A DNA stretch of 64,000 nt from assembly GCA_008704415.1 (NCBI GenBank), contig VXIS01000019.1, forward strand, positions 186,001-250,000, in the 5' to 3' direction. Shown piece after piece: positions 20,752 to 32,054 of this stretch. The notes beneath the pieces are model-generated. The model was not told the DNA's origin and made no database searches. It saw only the letters and a list, made by a program, of their open reading frames with translations. Position numbers and translations under genes: made by a program. The DNA comes from Sphaerosporella brunnea (taxonomy: Eukaryota > Ascomycota > Pezizomycetes > Pezizales > Pyronemataceae). Each line of letters opens with the position of its first letter. Within the stretch, counting starts at the first letter, position 1.

Positions 20752-23361
20752 TGATGATTGGAGGATGGGATGTGTATGATTATGATGCATAAGCATGTTT
20801 ATATAAATAATGCCAGTGCTTAATGCGGTCTAATTGAGCGAGTGAGGCTGCGTGATGGCAGGATCATCGAAGAGACATCCTCTCGCTTCGCAGCAAGCTC
20901 TGCTCATCAGCTCAAGTATGATTTCCCGGCAGAGTCTAGGTACTGTAGCAAGCCACACCTTTGCTTCGACTAAAGGCGCTTACAATAGTTGAAAGACACT
21001 TCCCTCTCTCACCTCGCTCTTCACGACTAATAGTCGAAATCAGGCACTGGGAACACGCGGGTACGTACCCGTTCAGTGTGGCTTAAATATCCCACTCGGT
21101 ATTAGCTGGCAAGGACGGTTTGTATACTGCTTAATTAAGTATACATAATATAATAACGAACCTGCACTTTCCGAAAAACTGCATATCTAGACTACCACCA
21201 CCCGCCCCTCTGGCCAGCTTGCCCAGACATAAAGCAATAGTAAGTGCTTCAGTGTTGGTCGTAGTTAGAAGTGTCATTGCTGCCATCGTTGGACTGTCCT
21301 GCGGCTGGGTACCGGTGTACTGGTATCAGGTAAATGGGGCGCCGTTCCATCTCTTTCACGAAGAAGGCACTATTTTCCCTTCAAAGACTCTAATCAGGCC
21401 TACGATAATATCTTTTCGTTTAACGAAAATTGTAGTAGAGGAGTTGCCAGTTACTGCTTGGAGAGCGCCCGACTTTATAATATACATGCGCAAAAATTTG
21501 TGGATGAGATGTAAGCCCACATAAGCTAAAAGTACTTCCGAGTTTCGAAGATGCCATTGGAGACTCGGAGCAATCCCATCCGCAAGTTCGGTTCCAAGTA
21601 CTTTTTGGAGTCCGAGTGCCACGCAGTGAAACTTCTTGCATCCAAAGGGACTCCATCCTTGCCAACCTTCCTCAAACCAACGGTTTACCGAGACAATGAC
21701 TCTCCATACCACCACACCACCACTTTCCACCCTCCAATCCTTCAACATCCCTTTCAACGTCTCTCACCTTGCTCCCTCCCGACATTCTTTACTATTTTTT
21801 TTCTGTTTTCTTCATATTGCATTCGGCAGTTTGCTGCTATGGCATTGTTTTCCACTGTTGCCAGTCACAACCTGAAAGGAGAAATCATGAAGTCGTACTC
21901 AACACTTGTTGGCTTCGAAAATGACGCCACTACCGAGTCCGAGTCACCCTTCAGGCCTTCAGCCCATGAGCTGGTACCGATTTTCTTGGTGTCAGCAGCG
22001 AGGTGGACATGCCAATGTTCACCTTACTTCATCGTAAAAAGCCACTTGCCTGTAAGTACTTCTCATATCCCCTCCCCTAGTGTTTAGATGAGTATTAATA
22101 GCATTGCCATGCAAAGGCGAGCCTCCACGAAAGAAGCGTAGGAGCGTACTTACACCCACTGGCGCCCGTATTAGCCCACGGTAATTCCCCTCTCCCGCCC
22201 CTCAAATCACCAACCCAACTAACTAGCAAACTTTCTAGCTTCGTATCTCCACAATAGCTCGCTGCGCATATCCACATCCTAACCAGTTCGCTGCGAGTTT
22301 ATGAATGCAAAACATTCATTCGACACCTCATCCGGGGAGTGTTCCACTCTATGTTCTATCCAGGCAGGCACGAGTAAGCCGTCTGGTGGTGCAAACTGGG
22401 TTTTCCGATTCCGCAAAACGTGAGTTCATACGTCGCCTGGATATAAATTTGCAACTAACAGTGTTTTTCTAGAGGGAAAGGCTCTTCCGTGTACTAGAGC
22501 AAAGCTATGTGGTTGAAGCGGCAAAGAGAGGGCGGGCTTCTTCGTGAACGATGCGGAAAACCAGACACCCGGTGCTTCACGGCGACGCTTGGGAAGAGTC
22601 GAGTTAACCATTCTCGGCCTCACCGATAAGGATGACGGGAAGACGTCAAGTATGAAACTCAGGAAGTGTGAACAGATGGTTTTTGAGAATGATACACTGG
22701 TGATACATACCTACCTAGGTAGGTAGGTAAGTACCTACCTGGTATGTAGCTACGTGTATCGCAGAGGGCTGGGTTCGGACCACGCAAAAGGGCTGTTTAA
22801 TAGCAGGGACGAAGTACTGGACCATCAAGGTGCAGCGGGAGGAGGAAATTTGGGTTTGCGAGAGGTATTTGTGCTCTGTAGGCCAAGTCATAAGAGCGAG
22901 GTTCGGAAAAGGGTCAGGGTTGTTCACTTGTAAACGTACTAGACTACATATGAGCCCCAACAGACGGGTAAACCCGTGGGGACAGGATACCAGGTTTCTT
23001 TTGTCCGTCATAGGCCTTTGGCCTCACTCCGATTCGCAAGATAGGAGGCACTTGGGCTAACGTCCTTGTGTACGATGTATGATTTAAAACAAAACAAAAA
23101 CTAGACTACATATATACCCACCTGCATGTTAACAAACACCAAACAACTGAAGCAGAGACACTGGGGGCCTTCCCGTCAATATAGCGCAGAGAAGGTTGGG
23201 CAGTCGCTTATTATTGCATGTAGGCGTCGCTCTCATAATTTGAGTTTTGGAAAGTGAAAATGGCGGTACTGAACTTCCCCCAGGCTCGCTCTCGCATATA
23301 AAGTTTTTGATAGGTTGGCGACACGCCGGCCCGATAGAGTCGATACGGTAATACGTAGGGG
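20752..23361. other. gene-poor accessory stretch
   Basis: 2.6 kb without a convincing gene. The longest ORF (21551-22087) is Ser/Pro/His-rich without recognisable motifs. At 22706-22740 there is a CCTA/TAGG palindromic microsatellite (CCTACCTAGGTAGGTAGG). Short AT-rich sequence lies at 21120-21160. Confidence 0.35.
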
Positions 23362-23675
23362 CAGTGTTCCCAACAGCCGGATCAAAAATCCCGGGCTGTC
23401 AGCCCGGCTGCCAAAATGGGCCGGCTGGGCTGGCTGTTTGATCAGCCCGGCTACGAAGCCCGGGCTGGCTGGCTGTGGGCTGCATCTTGGTATGTAAAAG
23501 TCGCGAATTGGTACAGAGTGATAACCAGTGAAGCAACAAGGATGTCCATCCTTCATACCCGAGCAACAGCTCATGCAGCCCACAGCCAGCCGGCCGGGCT
23601 GCGAGAGCTGGCTTTTTGATCAGCCCAACGCAGCCCAACGCAGCCAGCCCGGCTGGCTGGCTATTGAGAACACTG
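23362..23675. mobile_element. hAT-like repeat related to 16664-17043
   Basis: A 314-bp sequence from CAGTGTTCCCAACAGCC to the inverted GGCTATTGAGAACACTG, with the same GGCTG-rich interior as the 16664 element. The flanking 8-mers (CGTAGGGG and AGCTCATT) do not match, so it is either old or the product of recombination between copies. Confidence 0.65.
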
Positions 23676-23683
23676 AGCTCATT

Positions 23684-24228
23684 CAGCCTTTTTGAGCACA
23701 CGGCCCAACAACCCAGCAGCAAGCAACACCACGACTACACCGGAGAGTGCTCAACGGTTTCAGCGAACAAGCAACAATTGTGGCGACAAACATATTCCGA
23801 CTCATCAGCCGCCAAGCAGTCAAGGCTGGTTACGGCGTCCATCATCATAGCCTTCACCATCCTTCTCGCTGGTTTGGCAATACACCACAGGTAAGTCTTT
23901 AATCTTGGAGGCCCCGTCGGAAGTTCCGTTGGCTATACTAACTTGGTGGATGTGTAGCGGAAAGCGATCGACGAGCTCGAAGTGTCAAAGACCGTTCAAC
24001 ACCCCACCATTCGAGAAACAGCAATCGACCAAGAGTACACGAACGACAAGGTGAGTCCGTTTAATGTCACATTATCTCTCTAACTGGCTAGAGTATCAAA
24101 GACTGACTTGCTAAATTCACGAGAACTGAAAAGCAGCCGGCTGTACGTGAATCAGACGGACACTGTAGCGGAAAGCTTTTCAAAGAGTTCTCGAAACCGC
24201 AAATTGATCGAGGATGAACTTCAGCAGT
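23684..24228 (+). pseudogene. 5'-truncated multi-exon relic with one membrane segment
   Basis: A frame without an ATG runs from the edge of the hAT-like repeat through a membrane segment (VTASIIIAFTILLAGLAI). It continues across intron 23891-23957 (perfect TACTAAC branch), exon 23958-24050, intron 24051-24136 and a last exon ending RKLIEDELQQ and TAG at 24228. All junction phases agree. The middle exon (NTPPFEKQQSTKSTRTTSR) resembles the exon before the same intron at 2920, so this and the 2875-3559 relic are paralogues. The start may have been lost when the hAT-like sequence inserted. The family is unknown to me, and a functional gene with an upstream first exon is an alternative. Confidence 0.4.
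24051..24136 (+). repeat. duplicated intron-like sequence, copy 2
   Basis: 86 nt starting GTGAGTCCGTTTAATGTCAC and ending CAG, matching 2920-3007. It has two potential branch sites (CTCTAAC and GACTGAC), so an internal short acceptor (GGCTAG) and the distal CAG are both plausible. Confidence 0.6.
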
Positions 24229-25129
24229 AGTTTATCCATCTCCTTGCATTCGTGCACTTGCGGCTAGGATCAAGCGTCCGGAGGCGGAGATTGTTAGCAA
24301 CTGGGGTTGGCTGTCAATGAAGGTAAGTCAGAGCGTGTTGCCCGCCTCAGGGTTTGTTGGTGCAACGTTGGAGTCGTCATAATGGACGTCGCGTCACCAT
24401 CGACACTTCGGAGCGGAGAAGCAGAGCAGGGCGGAGATGATGTGGTAGCGAGTCATTGACATAAGCCTTGACATGATAAAAGGGGGCGCGTCCTGCTCTT
24501 AGCTAGAAAATAATCAAGTCAATTCTCCTCATTCGAAAGTGTTACTCTCGCGATCCTCCTACAGAAATTACAGGGTTGTATGATACATGAACTGATTGAG
24601 CACGAAACGATGAGCATATAGAATATTGGTGGTTTTCATGGAAAAAACTCTACACAGGCGGTATTCTTAGAGGCGTTTCGGATCACGGTTTCCCTCTTTC
24701 TATACGGGCGCATAGCTTGCTTTGCTTTTTCTGCTCACGACTGCGCCGGGCTGCGTGGGTTTCTTTCATTCTCCGCTGTGGTGTTTGGGGGCAGAGCCTC
24801 ACACAATGAGTGGAGGAAACGTGTGCTTTCCTCTTCGGATGTAGATACTTATTATTGATGTATTATATTATGAATGAAGGGGGCGAAGCCTCAAGGAACG
24901 GAGCGACGCGATGGTTTGAGTGGCCGCCAGAGAGTGGCGGAGACACATGCGCACTTCCTGAAATGGGAAGACGTGGCGCTGTGGCTTTAACGCGGAATCC
25001 ATAGACTTCGACGTGTATCTTTCCCGAAAATACCGAAAATGGCAAGATCGAGTGAGATTCAGTGACACATTTTGTATGAGGGAAAAAAGTTCGGCGCGCA
25101 TCGTCTGTTCTTCTACATATTCTATTCTA
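24229..25129. other. intergenic next to Tc1 relic
   Basis: No gene recognised. It may include the decayed flank of the Tc1/mariner element at 25130-25540, but I could not locate its terminal inverted repeats. Confidence 0.3.
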
Positions 25130-25540
25130 CATGACCTAGTATGGCGTGGCCCCCCCCCTCCCGCGTCTATTACAGCTTGGAGACGAGCAGGCATGCTCTT
25201 TATCAAGTCATCCAGCCGTCCTCGGAGTGCGTGAATAGCCCATCTCAATGCATATTGCTTCCCACGTAAGACGCCGGGTTCGGGCATCGCGAGTGACGAA
25301 GTCGATTAACCGTTTATTTTCGGCTTCGTCGAAAATCGGTGGGCGGCCAGACCTCTTGCGATTCGAGGGACTTCCTTCTCGCTGCTTCGCTCGCTGGTAG
25401 ATCTTCTGGCATGTGAGATTCAAAAAATATTTGTTGCCAAGCCATTGTGTAACCGCTCCCCAGTTACCACTGGGGCTTAGTTGGATCTCTGACCGAAGGG
25501 CTTGGATTGAGACGAGTGAAACGAGTGATACCGAACGCAA
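25130..25540 (-). pseudogene. Tc1/mariner-type transposase relic, internally deleted
   Basis: The minus strand encodes the N-terminal DNA-binding region of a fungal Tc1-like transposase: IYQRAKQREG, then RKRSGRPPIFDEAENKRLID and TRRLTWEAICIEMGYS. After a frame change this is joined directly to what looks like the extreme C terminus (RGRLDDLIKSMPARLQAVID followed by AGGG). The intervening DDE catalytic core of roughly 200 residues is missing, so the element cannot make active transposase. The joined architecture suggests an internal deletion derivative. Confidence 0.7.
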
Positions 25541-27249
25541 GCGTTCTCAGCATCTGAAGACCTCGAAGCAAAAGGTAAGATTCTGTATTTATGCTGGAAC
25601 GCGGAACGCACGCAGTAAATGTGAGGGAATACGCAGTATTTCTAGGAACGTGCAGGAGGGGGCTTCAGGCACTAGCGCTAGCAGGGCTTGGCGGAACAGC
25701 GGTAGGGGTGGCTCATGCAGCCCCTCACCAATTAGGGGATCCAGAGAAATTTTGTTAAAACAGCCGCTGCTGGCGGCACCAGGAAGGATGGGAGCACCGC
25801 GATTGGCAGAAGACAGGCGTCGTCTCGGCAGTGCCCGACCAAGTGAAAACGTCCTGCGGCCAATAGCAGCTTGCAAGTGGTAAACGGACTTGCGTCACGC
25901 CGGTCGCAGCCATAGCCCGCCCCGGCGTTGCTGCAAGATCTACTCCGTAATCATAGATCAGCGGCCCGAACATTACCAAAAACAAACCTCAACATGCCGC
26001 CCAAGAAAGGTTAAGGCCCAGCAGCAGCAGACGCAGCAGCAGTAGGCAGCAGCAGCCACATCAACCGCAAGTCCTGCCGGCGGGTGCATATCAGCAGTCC
26101 AGTCAACCCCCGCCGCTGATACAGCTTGATCAATTGCAACAATTGCAACTTTTACAACTCCAACAACAGTATGCTCAAGACAGGTAGGTATCTGCTGAAA
26201 CCATGGCATGCTGGTGCTGCCGCTAACTGAGATGCAGATGTTAGGTTACGGAGCGCTGATGGGTGGGCGAGGGCTACCAGTTGGAGGCGGTGGGGGGGGG
26301 GGGGGAGGATGCAGGGAGGCGGGCAAGGGCTACAGGCAGGAGGCCATAATTTCGTCCTCCAACTCCACCAACACGTCCTCATCCAAGCAGAATCTTTTAT
26401 CCAACACCCGCTTATTTACATGAATGTAACCGCAACAGCAGGAACATCCTGAACAAGATTGCGTGTGGATCAGGATAGCTCTGAGGGGGCAGAATTTCGA
26501 AGGCGACATTAAGAAGCGTGCCTCGCAGGTCTTGAGGATATTGTACCGCTTAGTCACTGTAGCAAATTCCTGCTTCTGTTCACGCTCGCTGTCAGTCGAA
26601 GCCGGTTAAGCATACAGGAAGCAGCTGTAGCCTGAAGCCCGAGTGCTCACCATATAAGTGCTGGTCAAGCATGTAAATGGGCGGGCATCCATATTGACCA
26701 TCATCGCGCGTCGATAATCCCGTCCCCTTTTCATATCTGCTGGCATAGGAGCAAGCGGCCTATGCTTACATTCCAGCCGGTGGCTCCATGGCCAGCGTGC
26801 TTCGCAAATTCTGGCCTGCGCCGGATCCGGACCCCGGGTGCGAGTCAGTTCAAGCTGTAGACGGTTACTCACCCTAAAGCCCGGGTGTCCAAACTCTGTG
26901 AAGTTTGAACTCCGCCTTAGGTTCAGTTTTTCTTGTGGGGGGCATCATGAGCGAGGATATGGTAGTGGGCGAGGATGTGGGTGTCGCCATGCTGATGGAT
27001 GGCAGTTCCGCCGATTTCACAGATCGTCATGATCAGTCACTGATCCATTACGCTGACTCAGCGTCATTATCGAACCATCTCATATCTCACCGAAATCATA
27101 TCACACCGTACTTTAATTGTTCGATTCGGCCCCAATAGAGTTCTCTTCACTCTCTCTCAGTATCACAGTCCGGCTGGCTTCACACTGTTTTTGCCCGCTT
27201 CGATATCCTTCTGGTTCCAATCGTTTTGGTGGTGGCACGGATCACTAGG
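25541..27249. other. gene-poor stretch with CAG-rich tract
   Basis: At 26005-26165 a CAG/CAA-rich tract could encode Gln-rich peptide (QLDQLQQLQLLQLQQQY). It follows a short ATGCCGCCCAAGAAA start that meets a TAA in the next codons, and downstream frames break repeatedly. A G run of 13 occurs at 26291-26303. This may be a degraded gene, but no family is recognisable. The 2773-type repeat recurs at 25592-25650. Confidence 0.3.
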
Positions 27250-27870
27250 TACAGTTCCTAGACAAAAGTCTTGGTGATTCTGCGAAACCCCACCAAAAGT
27301 GGGCGAAAATGTGCGCTTTCTGCTCAACACCAGGACACCGGTTCTTGCTTTTTGACCTCAGGACTCTCGTATCTAACACTTCATATGTAAAAGATCTTGT
27401 AAAAAAAGTTTCAAAATTTTCAGACACTCATAAGTGCTTCAAATATCGTCACCAAATCAGAGGTTAATCTCTTCATGGCAGGGATGCTGCATTTTAGCGG
27501 GGTTTCTCAGTTTTCACGTCCCCAAGAAAACCGCAGTCCACCAAATTGAGTCTATCTCAATAGGTTCAGCTTCAAGAAATTGCCAGCTTGGTAGACGTAT
27601 TATTGCTATACAGAAGCCGTTTTTAAAGATTTTTGAACATGTCATTTGCTTGATATTGAGCTACAGGAATTAAGGAACCGTTTTAAGCGATCCAGCGTAC
27701 AACAACAACAAACAGTTGATGAAAGGGCTTGATACTGGCTACAAAAATAGCTCACATAGTCGCGAATGAGGTGGATTTTTTTTGTGGCTCTCAATCAGAA
27801 GACACTGTTGTGGTTGTGTAAATTGTAGTTTCCGCAGTGCAATCACCAAGACTTTTGTCTAGAAACTGTA
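27250..27870. mobile_element. 621-bp TA-flanked non-autonomous element
   Basis: The termini are inverted repeats of about 30 bp with one mismatch (left TACAGTTCCTAGACAAAAGT, right the complement of TACAGTTTCTAGACAAAAGT), bounded by TA. No transposase frame is present. The right end lies 117 bp upstream of the Pex11-family start codon, so it is inside that gene's promoter or leader region. Confidence 0.8.
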
Positions 27871-27986
27871 TCAATCGACAAGTAGATCACCTCGGCACGT
27901 TACTTAGCTAACTGCCTGTGACACCACCACCACCACGACGAACGAGTTTACCACCCCACCGACTCGACTCTCACAACAAAACAAAC

Positions 27987-28913
27987 ATGCCATCCTACTA
28001 CGATAAATCCTCTGGCAAGGCGCCCGACCTCGCAACCATTCTCCAGCGCATGTCACAGCTAAAAGCCCGCGACGTCGACGCGGGCATCGCCCGCCTTAAT
28101 CGGTTTGTCCTTCTCTCTTGGTGATGACGCGTGACTCACAATGCTCGATAACAGTCTCCTCTCCACGTCCTCCGGTATCGAGCGCGTCCTCAGCTTCCTC
28201 TACTACCTCTGCACGCTGCTCGCGCCGCAGCTCTCACGCGCCTCCCTGCTGCTTACGATAAAGCTGCCCACACCGGTCCCTCTCCTCGCACTCACTCCCG
28301 CGTCCGCCACGCTCGCCACCACCTCCACACGCCTCCGCCGGCTCGCGGCAAAAATATCTGACGTCCGCATGTTCCTGCGGCTGTGGGGGCTGGTCGGGAT
28401 GTACTCGTGGGGCAAAGACACGCTGCACAACCCGCCAAAGGACGCGGTGGAGCAAGCTCTGGTGCTGGGACAGGTCGCAGTCAATGTTGCGTACCAGGTC
28501 ATGGAGAACGTGGCTTATCTTTCTTCACAGAAGATTCTGGGCATTGAGAAACGTGTGCAGGCGAGGCTGTGGCTTTGGAGTACTAGATGCTGGTTTGCGC
28601 ATATTGTGCTGGAGTTTTTGAGGCTGGAGAGGGTTAGGAGTAGACGCGAGGGCAAGAAGAGTTTGCTTACTTCTCGTGAGGAGGAAAAAACGGCGGCGGA
28701 GAACTGGTGGAAGGCGTGGATTACGAATGCTGCTAATGCGCCGTTGTCGGTATGTTCTTACTTCTGCAGGGAGCCTCGTGCACAGGATGGTACTGATCAG
28801 AACAGATACATTGGAGCTTGGCTGACGGCCTCATCTCTGATACTGCGGTTGGGGCTTTTGGCACCGTGGGTGCTGTAATTAGCCTTCGTGATGCGTGGAA
28901 TAAGTGTGCATAG
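27987..28913 (+). CDS. Pex11-family peroxisomal membrane protein (3 exons)
   Basis: Pex11 proteins bind and curve the peroxisomal membrane and drive peroxisome elongation and proliferation. Exons are 27987-28102, 28155-28749 and 28806-28913, 272 aa. The last exon changes frame from the long open frame and supplies the family's C-terminal hydrophobic hairpin: HWSLADGLISDTAVGAFGTV ending SLRDAWNKCA. The N-terminal half has the helical segment with GIERVLSFLYYLCTLLAPQL, and the middle has SDVRMFLRLWGLVGMYSWG, a Pex11C-like signature. Introns have GTTTGT and GTATGT donors; the second uses a TACTGAT branch and CAG. I assign it to the Pex11C-like subgroup by resemblance, less surely than to the family. 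A TA-flanked element lies immediately upstream. Confidence 0.82.
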
Positions 28914-30089
28914 ATAGAGCTTTCCCTTGTGGTGATACGACACCAACTGCATGTATTGTATGTACTTTCACGGTTAGACAAAAGGTTTTAGAATACGATA
29001 AAGCAGCCTGTGCAAGCCACGCAGGGAGGATACTATTGGTCAATTGCATCCAACGGCCGGGCCGCAGCTGCGTCATGGATCAAACTTTCCCTGTGGCTGA
29101 TGCGAGTGAAGTCATGATCATCTCTGCAAGCTGCCGTGTCTGTTGGTTGCTTTTTTTCAAGCTGCAGGCATGCCTAGCAGCCGGCTTTTTTGGTGTCATG
29201 GTACATACCAAGCACTTCAAAATTACCAAAACCGGAAATTAAATCAGCAATTAAGCTGCCAAGTTGCGAATCATGCGTGCCAAGGTCGAAAATCAGGCTG
29301 CGACTGCCATTTATGGTAATTGCGCCCTGCTAGCGCTGTTTTAATTGCCTATTACAGTAGGTTTTGCAGGGGGACATCATCATATAAAATGCTTTTCTTT
29401 CAAAATTAACTGCTCCTCTAAAAATGCCTAGAAATTCAAAGTTCGTTATTATTCGATAGAGAATCATCTAAAGAGTCGAATAATAGCGATTTCTTTTCGA
29501 AAAACCTTTTTTTGGTGGAGGAGATAGCTGTTGAAAATGAGGCTCAAAACCCTCAGGTTTAAGGCGTCCCCAACTGTACATCGTCTACAGCAGCGGGAAG
29601 GAAGATCTCAGAGAAATTCAAAGTTCAACGCTAACACCTCTGTGCGACGCGGGCGGCCCTCCGCGCTAAGAGTAGCCTATCCGGGGTTGCGGCTTATCAA
29701 AAATAAATAAAATGGATACTCAAGCAGAAGACGCAGACGGAGACGGAAAAGCACAAGGAACGCAGTGTGGAGTGAACAGAGCAATCCACCTCTCATCTTA
29801 TCGGGCGAGCGAGATGATACCCTCTCTGCGAGCTAGAGTAGGTCGGTAGTCAATTACTCGCTGCTCAGACTGGCGATCCTTCCCCAGCGGAATTTGCTGA
29901 TCGGAGCATATCTAAACCGAGTTAGCGCTCCCGAAAAAAAAAAACTATACGCTTCTGGTATATCAATCACTGCCGACCCTGTTCTTTGAATAGCTACTGC
30001 CCCGTCATCCCTCCGCTCTTGTTTGTCGGGACAAGTCGACTCCAGAGCTTCACTATAACCATCCGCCAACAGCAACAGCAGCAGTAAAA
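28914..30089. other. intergenic upstream of the NAT permease
   Basis: Promoter region of the permease in its last few hundred bases. HGATAR-type sites on the complement (CTTATC at about 29692 and 29798) could be GATA-factor sites of the kind that control purine transporters, but such hexamers are common. No gene is seen. Confidence 0.35.
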
Positions 30090-32054
30090 ATGAGCTCGGG
30101 CTCAGATACCATCAGTCCGACGTTGAAGGATGAGAAGGATACCGGTGTTGATGTCGTCGGTCCAATCGTCTCCAGCTCCCAGACCCACGTCGGTGGAACA
30201 GGATCCTGGTTCAAGGACGCGTTCGAGGAGGCCAAGTTCATGTTGACGACACGGGAGGGCTTAATTGGAGACTACGAGTAAGCCAACAACAACAGCGCTG
30301 CAGCGCGATGTGATATGATATACCTCGAAAAGCAATTTGTCTAACTCGTACGACAAAAAAGCTATGTTTATCTCCTCACTCCCGACATTCCTCCGTTCAA
30401 CAGAAAATACAAGGACCGCAAGCAGCCCTTCTTTGGCATCGACGATCGAATACCGCTGCTGTTGACGTTACTGCTTGGCATCCAGCATGCCCTGGCTATG
30501 ATAGGAGGTGGTACGTGAAGCCAGTTCCATCCGGAGATGTAAACGGCCACTCATAGTATTCTGTGCAGCTGTATCCCCACCACTTCTGATTGCTGGCGCT
30601 TCCGGTGCCAATTTATCCGCCGACGAGGTCGCATACCTTGTGTCAGCCTCTCTGATCCTCTCCGGCTTCTTCAGCTTCTTGCAGATTGTACGCTTCCGCA
30701 TATTCAATACGGGGCTCTGGATTGGGACCGGCATGCTGTCGGTGGTCGGCGAATCGTTTTCCGTCGTTCCCATCGCCCAGGGATTCCTGCAGAGCGAATA
30801 CGCCGCTGGCAGGTGCCCCACTGGTCGAGATGGCCAGAAACTGCCCTGCAGAAAAGCCTATGGCCAGCTCCTCGGCACTGTATCCTGCGTGATGCTCTTC
30901 CAGGTCGCAATGAGCTTGATCAAGCCCAAGGTACTTCGCAAGATCTTCCCCAAGCTCGTCAGCGGAATGGTGTTGGTGTGCATTGGCGCCGGCCTTTTGT
31001 CGAGTGGAATGAAGAGTTGGGCCGGCGGATCGGGGCCCTGTATGAGCCGTCCTGAGACGGGCTTTTTCAAGGAGTGCCCCAATATTGGTATGCATCTAGC
31101 TCTGCCCACTCATTCCCGCAGTTGACTAGTCTCCTAACTTTGGCAGCTGCACCCAAGCCACTTCCCTGGGGCCACCCCAAATTCATTGGGCTGGGCTTTG
31201 TCGTCTACATTAGCATTCTGATTGTTGAGATCTGGGGCGCCCCTCTGATTCGCAACGGGTCGGTAGCGATCGGCCTTTGCATTGGCGCCATCGTTGGCAA
31301 AACCACGGGTTACATCGATGAGAGCTCTATCAATTCTGCACCTGCCGGTACTTTCATCTGGACTCACACCTTCCCACTCGGTGTCAACGGCGCCCTGGTG
31401 CTTCCACTGATTGCCTGCTGTATCACCACCCTCGTCTCTTGCCTTGGAGATGTTGTAGCCACCGCGGATGTTTCCGGCCTAGATGTCGACGGGGTTGGAG
31501 TGGATGATCGTGTGCAGGGTGGGCTCACCGCAGATGGAGTATGGAGTGTGCTTGCGCCGCTAGCAACCACAACGCCCATGGTGTGCTTTGCGCAGAATGT
31601 TGGAGTGATTGCGTTGACTGGGTGTGCATCACGACGAGCCGGTTACGCCTGCTGCTTCTTCATGATTCTTGCCGGCGTAGCCAGTCGATTCGGCGCCGCC
31701 ATCGTCGCATTGCCCTCAAGTATCATCGGCGGCATGACGACGTTTTTATTCACCAGCATCATCACCAGCGGACTCAGCATCCTCGCAAAGGTCCGCTGGA
31801 CACCAAGGAATAGGTTCATTGCCACCGCCGCCCTGGTGTTTGGCTTTTCCGACCTGGTGGTGCCGAATTGGGCTTCATATCTGCTGCCGAAGGGAGGAAG
31901 CGTTGGTCTGCAGGGCTTCAAGGATGGCGTGAGCTTGGTCATAAGCACGAGCTATTGCATCGTTGCATTTGTGGGTGTCATCTTGAACGCAGTCATGCCG
32001 GAGCCAAACGAGGAGCCGGCGTTGCCTGCTGCAAAGGAGAAGAGGGAGGACTGA
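30090..32054 (+). CDS. NAT/NCS2 nucleobase permease, UapA-like fold, divergent site (4 exons)
   Basis: Plasma-membrane nucleobase-cation symporter of the NAT (nucleobase-ascorbate) family, related to UapA/UapC xanthine-uric acid carriers. Exons are 30090-30277, 30362-30510, 30569-31087 and 31147-32054, 587 aa, with many hydrophobic helices. Seen: PLLLTLLLGIQHALAMIGG, the TM1 QH motif of NATs, RIFNTGLWIGTGMLSVVG, and the NAT signature QNVGVIALTG at 435-444. By UapA numbering the conserved Gln408 and Asp388 are kept (Q435, D415). Glu356 is replaced by Ser383 and Arg417 by Gly444, at exactly the expected spacing. The transport role is secure, but the substrate is uncertain and may not be xanthine or urate. 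The C terminus ends in a charged tail with PEPNEEPALPAAKEK. All intron junctions keep frame. Confidence 0.88.

Noticed and set aside
21551..22087. 178-aa ORF
   Set aside because: Ser/His/Pro-rich with low-complexity stretches and no motif; chance reading is likely.
22706..22740. CCTA/TAGG palindrome as a possible telomere-like or regulatory site
   Set aside because: A simple tetranucleotide microsatellite that is palindromic by composition; not a TTAGGG array.
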